Positions 59,262 to 64,000 of a DNA stretch of 64,000 nucleotides are shown piece after piece. Source of the stretch: JAJDTR01 sp965220415. GTDB taxonomy: Bacteria > Poribacteria > WGA-4E > JAJDTR01. Each line of letters opens with the position of its first letter. The stretch's first letter is position 1. The notes under the pieces were generated by a model. It worked only from the letters and a program-made list of their open reading frames with translations, had not been told where the DNA came from and did no database searches. Where the stretch lies: contig OZ244829.1 in the NCBI GenBank assembly GCA_965220415.1, positions 1,302,001 to 1,366,000 of the forward strand, written 5' to 3'. Made by a program: the position numbers and the translations under genes.

Positions 59262-60770
59262 TTATAAAACATACCGGCTGAGGTCTTCGTCTTTCACAAT
59301 GTCGGACAGTTGTCCGTTGACGTATTCTGCATCAACCACGATAGCTTTATCCTCAAGATCCGGCGCTTCAAACGATATTTCTTCGAATAGTTTTTCCATG
59401 ATGGTATGCAAGCGGCGCGCGCCAATATCCTCGACAGCTTCGTTGACTCGATATGCGAGTGCGGAAATCTCATCAATGGCGTCCTCGCGAATCGAAATAT
59501 TCAACTCTTCGGTCTCCATCATGGCAATGTACTGTTTCACGAGTGCGTTCTTGGGTTCCGTAAGGATTCGCTTAAAGTCGCCTTCGCCTAGACTCTTAAG
59601 TTCAACGCGAATCGGGAAGCGCCCCTGCAACTCGGGAATGAGGTCCGCCGGTTTAGACATATGAAATGCCCCTGCCGCGATAAACAAAATGTGGTCGGTG
59701 CGTACCATGCCATATTTGGTCGCTACCGTGCACCCCTCAATTATCGGCAAAATGTCGCGTTGGACGCCTTCCCGGGAAACATCAGGTCCCGACTTGGATT
59801 CTCGACCGGCAATCTTGTCGATTTCGTCAAGAAAAACAAGCCCTGTGTCTTCTACGCGCGAAACTGCCTCGCCCACGACAGTGTCCATGTCAATTAATTT
59901 TTCAGCCTCTTCCTGCATCAAGATTTGGCGGGCTTCGGAGACAGTTAATCGACGAGTCTTTGTCTGTTTAGGCATTAGTCCACCGAACACATCCTTGAAA
60001 TTAATGTCCATCTCCTCAATTCCCCCGGGCGAGAAAATCTCAATGAGAGGAGCTGAGCGATTTTTGACACTGATTTCAACGGGCTTGTCTTCAAGTTTGC
60101 CATCACGAAGCTGTTTGCGAAACTTCTCTCGAGTTCTTAAATACCGTTCCTCTCTCTGTTTTCGAACGGACTCCGGTTCTACTGGCTCATCCGCAATTTC
60201 TATCATCCCGGCAGATAATTCAGGCATTTCTTGGGATTCCCCTTCAAGATCTTCCCTTTCGGCGAACTCCTCCTCGTCACCCGATTCGTCTTCTCGGCTT
60301 TTCTTCAATGACGTTGGCGGCGGGTAGATGTAGTCCAAGAGCCGTTCCTCCACTTGCTCAAGCGCTCTTTCTTTCACAGATTCGGTCTGTTCCGCTTTCA
60401 CCATGTTAACCGCAAGTTCGGTTAAATCGCGAATCATTGATTCCACGTCACGTCCAACGTAGCCGACTTCGGTATATTTTGATGCCTCTACTTTGATAAA
60501 CGGTGCGTCAACCAATCTCGCCAATCGACGAGCAATTTCCGTCTTTCCTACTCCCGTCGAACCAATCATAATGATGTTCTTGGGAGCGACCTCATCTCGT
60601 ATATCCTCGTCAAGCATCTGTCGGCGCGCCCGGTTACGAAGTGCAATGGCAACTGAACGTTTGGCTTCGGCTTGTCCTATGATATATTTGTCAAGTTCAG
60701 CAACAATCTGTTTTGGCGTGAGAGAATCATGCAGTGTCTTGTTCTCTGTTGGGGTCTTTTGTGTATCCAA
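59262..60770 (-). CDS. hslU: HslU, ATPase subunit of the HslUV protease
   Basis: 502 residues. The start is TTG 60770 with GGAGGG 5 bases upstream. It opens with LTPKQIVAELDKYIIGQAEAKRSVAIALRNR, Walker A is GSTGVGKTE, Walker B is LVFLDEIDKIAG, and the GYVGRDVESMIRDL pore-region segment is present. It is longer than the usual about 440-450 residues because the I domain carries an acidic insert (about residues 155-205, rich in Asp/Glu). It unfolds proteins for HslV, 67 bases upstream on the same strand. Confidence 0.95.
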   Translation of the reverse strand: MDTQKTPTENKTLHDSLTPKQIVAELDKYIIGQAEAKRSVAIALRNRARRQMLDEDIRDEVAPKNIIMIGSTGVGKTEIARRLARLVDAPFIKVEASKYTEVGYVGRDVESMIRDLTELAVNMVKAEQTESVKERALEQVEERLLDYIYPPPTSLKKSREDESGDEEEFAEREDLEGESQEMPELSAGMIEIADEPVEPESVRKQREERYLRTREKFRKQLRDGKLEDKPVEISVKNRSAPLIEIFSPGGIEEMDINFKDVFGGLMPKQTKTRRLTVSEARQILMQEEAEKLIDMDTVVGEAVSRVEDTGLVFLDEIDKIAGRESKSGPDVSREGVQRDILPIIEGCTVATKYGMVRTDHILFIAAGAFHMSKPADLIPELQGRFPIRVELKSLGEGDFKRILTEPKNALVKQYIAMMETEELNISIREDAIDEISALAYRVNEAVEDIGARRLHTIMEKLFEEISFEAPDLEDKAIVVDAEYVNGQLSDIVKDEDLSRYVL

Positions 60771-60837
60771 GATATCCCTCCGGTTTGGTCATTAATTTAC
60801 CTGAAAATTGATAATGAATGCTCTGCCCAAGCGGCAA

Positions 60838-61371
60838 TTAGGTTTCAATCGATTCAATCGCAATCTCGTCATTGGTATAGATACAAATTCGGCTCGTAAT
60901 CTTCAAACCTTCTTGAACAATATCCTTGGCGGCGAGCGACGAAAAACTCAACAGCGCCTTGGCTGCGGATAGCGCGACGGATCCGCCCGAACCGATGGCT
61001 AATACATTGTCGTCCGGAGAGATTACGTCTCCGGCGCCAGAAATAAGATACCCGCCATCCGCATCCATGGCAATCATCAAAGCATCAACCCTTCTAAGTA
61101 CACGATCACTTCGCCAATCCCTTGCCAACTCCACCGCGGCTCTCTGCAGATTTCCCCGGTACTGCTCTAATTTTGATTCCAATTTCTCATACAAAGTAAG
61201 CGCGTCCGAAGCCGAGCCTGCGAAGCCGAGCAGAACGCTATCCTCATGAATTTTCCTAATCTTCTTGGCGCCATGCTTAATTGCAGTATCACCTAGGGTT
61301 ACCTGTCCGTCACCCCCGATGGCAATTTGATTATCGCGGCGTACAGCCAAGATAGTCGTTGACCTAATCAT
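60838..61371 (-). CDS. hslV: HslV, proteolytic subunit of the HslUV protease
   Basis: 177 residues: MIRSTTILAVRRDNQIAIGGDGQVT is the family N-terminus, where the catalytic Thr (TTI) is exposed after removal of MIRS. VDALMIAMDADGGYLISGAGDVI and IGSGGSVALSAAKAL follow in order. It forms a 12-mer threonine protease with HslU, the next gene downstream on the minus strand. Confidence 0.95.
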   Translation of the reverse strand: MIRSTTILAVRRDNQIAIGGDGQVTLGDTAIKHGAKKIRKIHEDSVLLGFAGSASDALTLYEKLESKLEQYRGNLQRAAVELARDWRSDRVLRRVDALMIAMDADGGYLISGAGDVISPDDNVLAIGSGGSVALSAAKALLSFSSLAAKDIVQEGLKITSRICIYTNDEIAIESIET

Positions 61372-61438
61372 CGTCGCTCCTAATATGGATCATGTATCAC
61401 CGTAAATTTACCACCATCACGATCGATTGATGTGTCGG

Positions 61439-62155
61439 TTAAACCGAACGGTAAAGCGCTAAAAATAGGACAAAACCGCAGAACAGTATCGTCCCCATAA
61501 ACACTCCGCATCGTATACCGGCGACAATCGTATGTTGCCGCTTGTAAAAGTAATAGGGTGACAACACGAAAGTCAAGAGTAAACTGACAGGTACAAAAAC
61601 AGGCGTCGACCCAATCTGTGGAAAATCAACTGTATATTTTCCAGCTAAAGGCGTAGAATTCCAGTGCCATAGGAATCGTGCGGATGCAAATTGGTCTAGA
61701 ACCAAAACGCCAACAGACGCAACGATTCCGGCAATCCCTGCCGAAATAAAGGAGTGCGCCGAAATGGAGTTCAGGCGAAAATACAAGTAGATAATCGAAG
61801 TAATTGCAATCATCCAACTGAATACTACACACAACGGAGCAGCAGGCATTATGGCTAGATCGGAACGAAAATAAATAATGAATTGAACGCCCTTGGAAAG
61901 TCCCCAATCCAACGGGATGTAGGTAAGCGATGCCACAACGCCAAAAATTATGCTCTGCTCTAGATGTCGGGAAGTTTCTCGTTCCTTCCAAATCCCGTAA
62001 CTGAAAAGAACTGCCGCAATCACAAAGTTGATGTGGATAATCCACAACGAAGCAGAGCGGGAGTACAACCAGAACGCCAACAACATCATTCCATAAATGG
62101 TAATGACCGCTATGTCTGTTTTGGACACCTTTGCCATTCGCCGTACCCGCACCAC
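61439..62155 (-). CDS. Unknown multipass inner-membrane protein
   Basis: 238 residues with about seven hydrophobic segments (for example VITIYGMMLLAFWLY, INFVIAAVLFSYGIW, APLCVVFSWMIAITSIIYLY, GIRCGVFMGTILFCGFVLFLAL). There is a conserved-looking segment YIPLDWGLSKGVQFIIYFRSDLAIMP. I do not recognise the family. It is 68 bases upstream of hslV on the same strand. The start is uncertain: a GTG pair at 62150-62155 or ATG 62137. Confidence 0.65.
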   Translation of the reverse strand: MVRVRRMAKVSKTDIAVITIYGMMLLAFWLYSRSASLWIIHINFVIAAVLFSYGIWKERETSRHLEQSIIFGVVASLTYIPLDWGLSKGVQFIIYFRSDLAIMPAAPLCVVFSWMIAITSIIYLYFRLNSISAHSFISAGIAGIVASVGVLVLDQFASARFLWHWNSTPLAGKYTVDFPQIGSTPVFVPVSLLLTFVLSPYYFYKRQHTIVAGIRCGVFMGTILFCGFVLFLALYRSV

Positions 62156-62602
62156 CTTCTAATGCATGTAATTAAGTCTAAACTGATTGTAGGTATACGG
62201 CAGATGTTTAAGAGCGTATTGCTAGAGGGGCGCAGAACGCTCACTGCGAAGAAAAATGGGAACAATGCTACTCATCTCTTGTATCTTTTTTCCTACGCTG
62301 CCTAATGCTGTATATTAAAGATGCACCTGACAGGTCTTTTCAAAATTGGGGACAGTACCTTAAGATGGAGGATACTTTAGTCGCATGAGGAGATGTTCGC
62401 CGGGGTCATCAGGGCAGTCTACCATAATCGTGGGATTATAACACTAATTAACGTCAATTTCAAGCCGTGATTTACAAAGTAGTAGGCATACGCCGTATGC
62501 CGTAACTTCCATAGGACTTACGCAGCTAAACACCTTATACCATTTCGCTTGAATAATAGTGCACATAGTTTCTTAGTTTCATCGTTCACTTTCACCGCAG
62601 AC

Positions 62603-62712
62603 GGGGATCAAGCGAGTGGATAGCGAGTGCGATAGCGATCCCTCAAGCGAGCGGATAGCGAGTGCGATAGAGATTCTTCAAGCGATTGAACAAGGAGCGA
62701 CGTAAAGATCCC
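62603..62712 (+). repeat. Tandem GATC-flanked units
   Basis: Three units run in sequence (GGGGATCAAGCGAGTGGATA..., CAAGCGAGCGGATAGCG..., CAAGCGATTGAACAAGG...). Two carry changes in the GATAGAGATC end (GATAGCGATC, GTAAAGATC). Confidence 0.7.
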
Positions 62713-62773
62713 ATCTCGCCCCGCCGGTTTTGCTCGGAGCCAGGTCTTCTTTCTCTGCTACACGCTAGTTTCT

Positions 62774-63025
62774 TTACCTGATCCACGCCCCGTCAAAATT
62801 ACTTGCCATTCCCCTGTGCAACCACGGATTTAGCCTTGACAATGCAGGGCTGTTGGTGATAATATTATGCGCTGTTGTGCCTATGGTTTCCATTGCCCCG
62901 GCTTCTTTGTTCCACCCGACATAGTGAAAGGTTTCAAAAAGCGCGGGTGCGATCTGTACATTTATCATGGACATTGCAAATCTAGAATCTCGGTCGGTTG
63001 AAAGCTGAATTTCTCCGATCTGCAC
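62774..63025 (-). pseudogene. Possible gene fragment
   Basis: An 83-residue frame reads QIGEIQLSTDRDSRFAM ... ALFETFHYVGWNKEAG ... LSRLNPWLHRG, with protein-like composition rather than repeat-like. The in-frame sequence extends back only to LASDVAPNFV before a stop. NFVQIGEIQL resembles the end of a discoidin-type carbohydrate-binding domain. No start signal. It is likely a remnant of a larger gene. Confidence 0.3.
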
Positions 63026-63154
63026 AAAGTTCGGCGCAACGTCCGATGCAAGTTAAGCGGTAGCGAAAAAAGTCGCAAGACATTTAGTAGTGAGTTTCGT
63101 GCGAGCACCGATTGATGGCGCCGCTAGTGTTAAACGAATGTAGAAGGTAATGAT

Positions 63155-63604
63155 ATGGGACTTCGGATGCAAACATATTTTCCCAAATCTGACGCTGTTT
63201 CAGATGAGGACGTTAGGTGGTATATAGTAGATGCAGGCGGCAAGGTACTCGGGCGTCTGGCAACTCAGATTGCGGCGGTGCTAAGAGGCAAACACCATCC
63301 AACTTTCACGCCGCATGCCGATTTAGGATTTCGCGTCGCTGTAATCAACGCCGACAAGGTCGTCGTCACAGGCAATAAAGCGGAACAGAAAACATACTTT
63401 CGCCACAGTGGTTACCCGGGTGGTGACAAATTCCGGACTTTCAATGAACAGATGGAGCTGAACCCCGAAGTGATTATCCGCCGTGCAGTTAAAGGAATGC
63501 TGCCGAAAAATCGTCTGGGAGACAAACTCATTAAGAAATTGAAAGTTTATTCCGGACCGAATCATCCGCATCAAGCACAACAACCGCAAGTCTTAGATGT
63601 GTGA
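63155..63604 (+). CDS. rplM: Ribosomal protein L13
   Basis: 149 residues: QTYFPKSDAVSDEDVRWYIVDAGGKVLGRLATQIAAVLRGKHHPTFTPHADLG, split by no gap, then NADKVVVTGNKAEQKTYFRHSGYPGG and VKGMLPKNRLGDKLIKKLKVYSGPNHPH. These are the L13 signatures. It sits early in 50S assembly. AAGG about 8 bases before ATG 63155 supports this start over ATG 63167. In most bacteria rpsI (S9) follows directly; here at least the next 396 bases contain only repeats. Confidence 0.95.
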   Translation: MGLRMQTYFPKSDAVSDEDVRWYIVDAGGKVLGRLATQIAAVLRGKHHPTFTPHADLGFRVAVINADKVVVTGNKAEQKTYFRHSGYPGGDKFRTFNEQMELNPEVIIRRAVKGMLPKNRLGDKLIKKLKVYSGPNHPHQAQQPQVLDV

Positions 63605-64000
63605 CCAAACTACATGTTTTTTATGAAGGGCTGACAAACGTCAAGTATGGCAATTCCGCATTATCCGAGAGAGGACGTTTGTTCAGTACGTGTTTGAAAA
63701 TTCGGTTTCTTCTTTGTGTGGCCCCTATACCAGTTTCTTGTAAACCTAGAGGGGCGGTTGGTGTATAGTAACACCGAAACCCAAGGCACCCTAGCCCAGC
63801 GGAGATCAAGCCAGTGAACAACGATCAACCCAGTGGATAACGAGGGATCAAGCGAATGGATAATGAGCGCGATAGTTATCCCATAGTAAATCCGGTGCGA
63901 TAGGGATCAGACAGGTGAACGACAAGTCAGGGCAGAAACATGAAAAGTTGTTTCTCAGATAATCAAATACGATTGTGCCACCTATTATATACAAAAAAGG
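63605..64000. repeat. Repeat region downstream of rplM, MITE-like with GATC units
   Basis: The sequence GTTTGAAAATTCGG near 63692, the phrase ATAGTAACACCGAAACCC and the ending CACCTATTATAT match the order of the 5.2 kb MITE copy, which has TAGTAACATCGAAACCC and CACCTATTATTC. GATC units lie at about 63806-63910. The right end reaches or runs out of the window. No gene seen. Confidence 0.55.

Larger units (their letters stand above)
62156..63154. other. Gap of about 1 kb with repeats and a possible gene fragment
   Basis: Contents are a GTAGTAGGCATACGCC/GTATGCC palindromic unit at about 62481-62509, a copy of the element also found at 51270-51510 (about 62530-62800), GATC-flanked units at 62603-62712, and a minus-strand fragment at 62774-63025. 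No complete gene was found. Confidence 0.55.

Overview
The window looks like a chromosomal segment of an uncultivated bacterium. A phytanoyl-CoA-dioxygenase-type (PhyH) protein, a 14-blade-class WD40 protein, an MXAN_6640-like secreted metalloprotease with a FlgD/Por-type C-terminal fold, dense intergenic repeats and an unusual 16S gene together suggest Candidatus Poribacteria or a close relative. This placement is an inference and was not tested by phylogeny. The rRNA operon has the order 16S, tRNA-Ile, tRNA-Ala, 23S, 5S.
Layout: 1-3.6 kb holds a molybdenum hydroxylase operon (FAD subunit end, 2Fe-2S subunit, molybdopterin subunit) followed by a ThiS/MoaD-like protein. 3.7-7.0 kb holds an ECF-like sigma factor with a 250-residue C-terminal domain, and a paralogue that keeps only that domain; both lie behind the same promoter-like motif. 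7.2-12.5 kb is the rRNA operon with a consensus promoter, boxA and terminator.
13.1-34.5 kb is a defence island. It contains a WYL regulator, a small unknown helical protein, and a type I-D CRISPR-Cas operon in the order cas10d, csc2, csc1, separate HD nuclease cas3'', helicase cas3', cas6. A cas4-cas1 fusion and cas2 follow, then an array of 107 intact repeats (hand count). The array's distal end is decayed and is split by an IS66-like MITE with an 8-bp target duplication. Cas10d lacks the N-terminal HD domain usual in type I-D, and the HD is encoded as its own gene. A start codon inside cas10d would yield a 159-residue Cas11d small subunit.
34.8-36.3 kb has a terminase-small-subunit-like gene and an unknown partner. 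37.2-46.6 kb has the secreted metalloprotease, a lipoprotein, a flavin oxidoreductase, the WD40 protein, a STAS protein and an ABC exporter. 46.9-51.2 kb is a copper-handling operon (Cys-rich secreted protein, DUF3347-like lipoprotein, TolC-type channel, multicopper oxidase). 51.9-55.4 kb holds three glycosyltransferases. Then come a frameshifted GNAT gene, PhyH, an Ldh-family dehydrogenase, an SDR, HslU/HslV, a membrane protein and ribosomal protein L13.
Nearly every intergenic gap carries dispersed repeats. The most striking is a short unit of about 38 bp with GGGATC...GATCCC ends, often in tandem. Others are an IS66-like MITE (GTAA ends, 8-bp duplications), a second MITE with AGCCTGTTTG ends, and palindromic GGCATAC/GTATGCC units.
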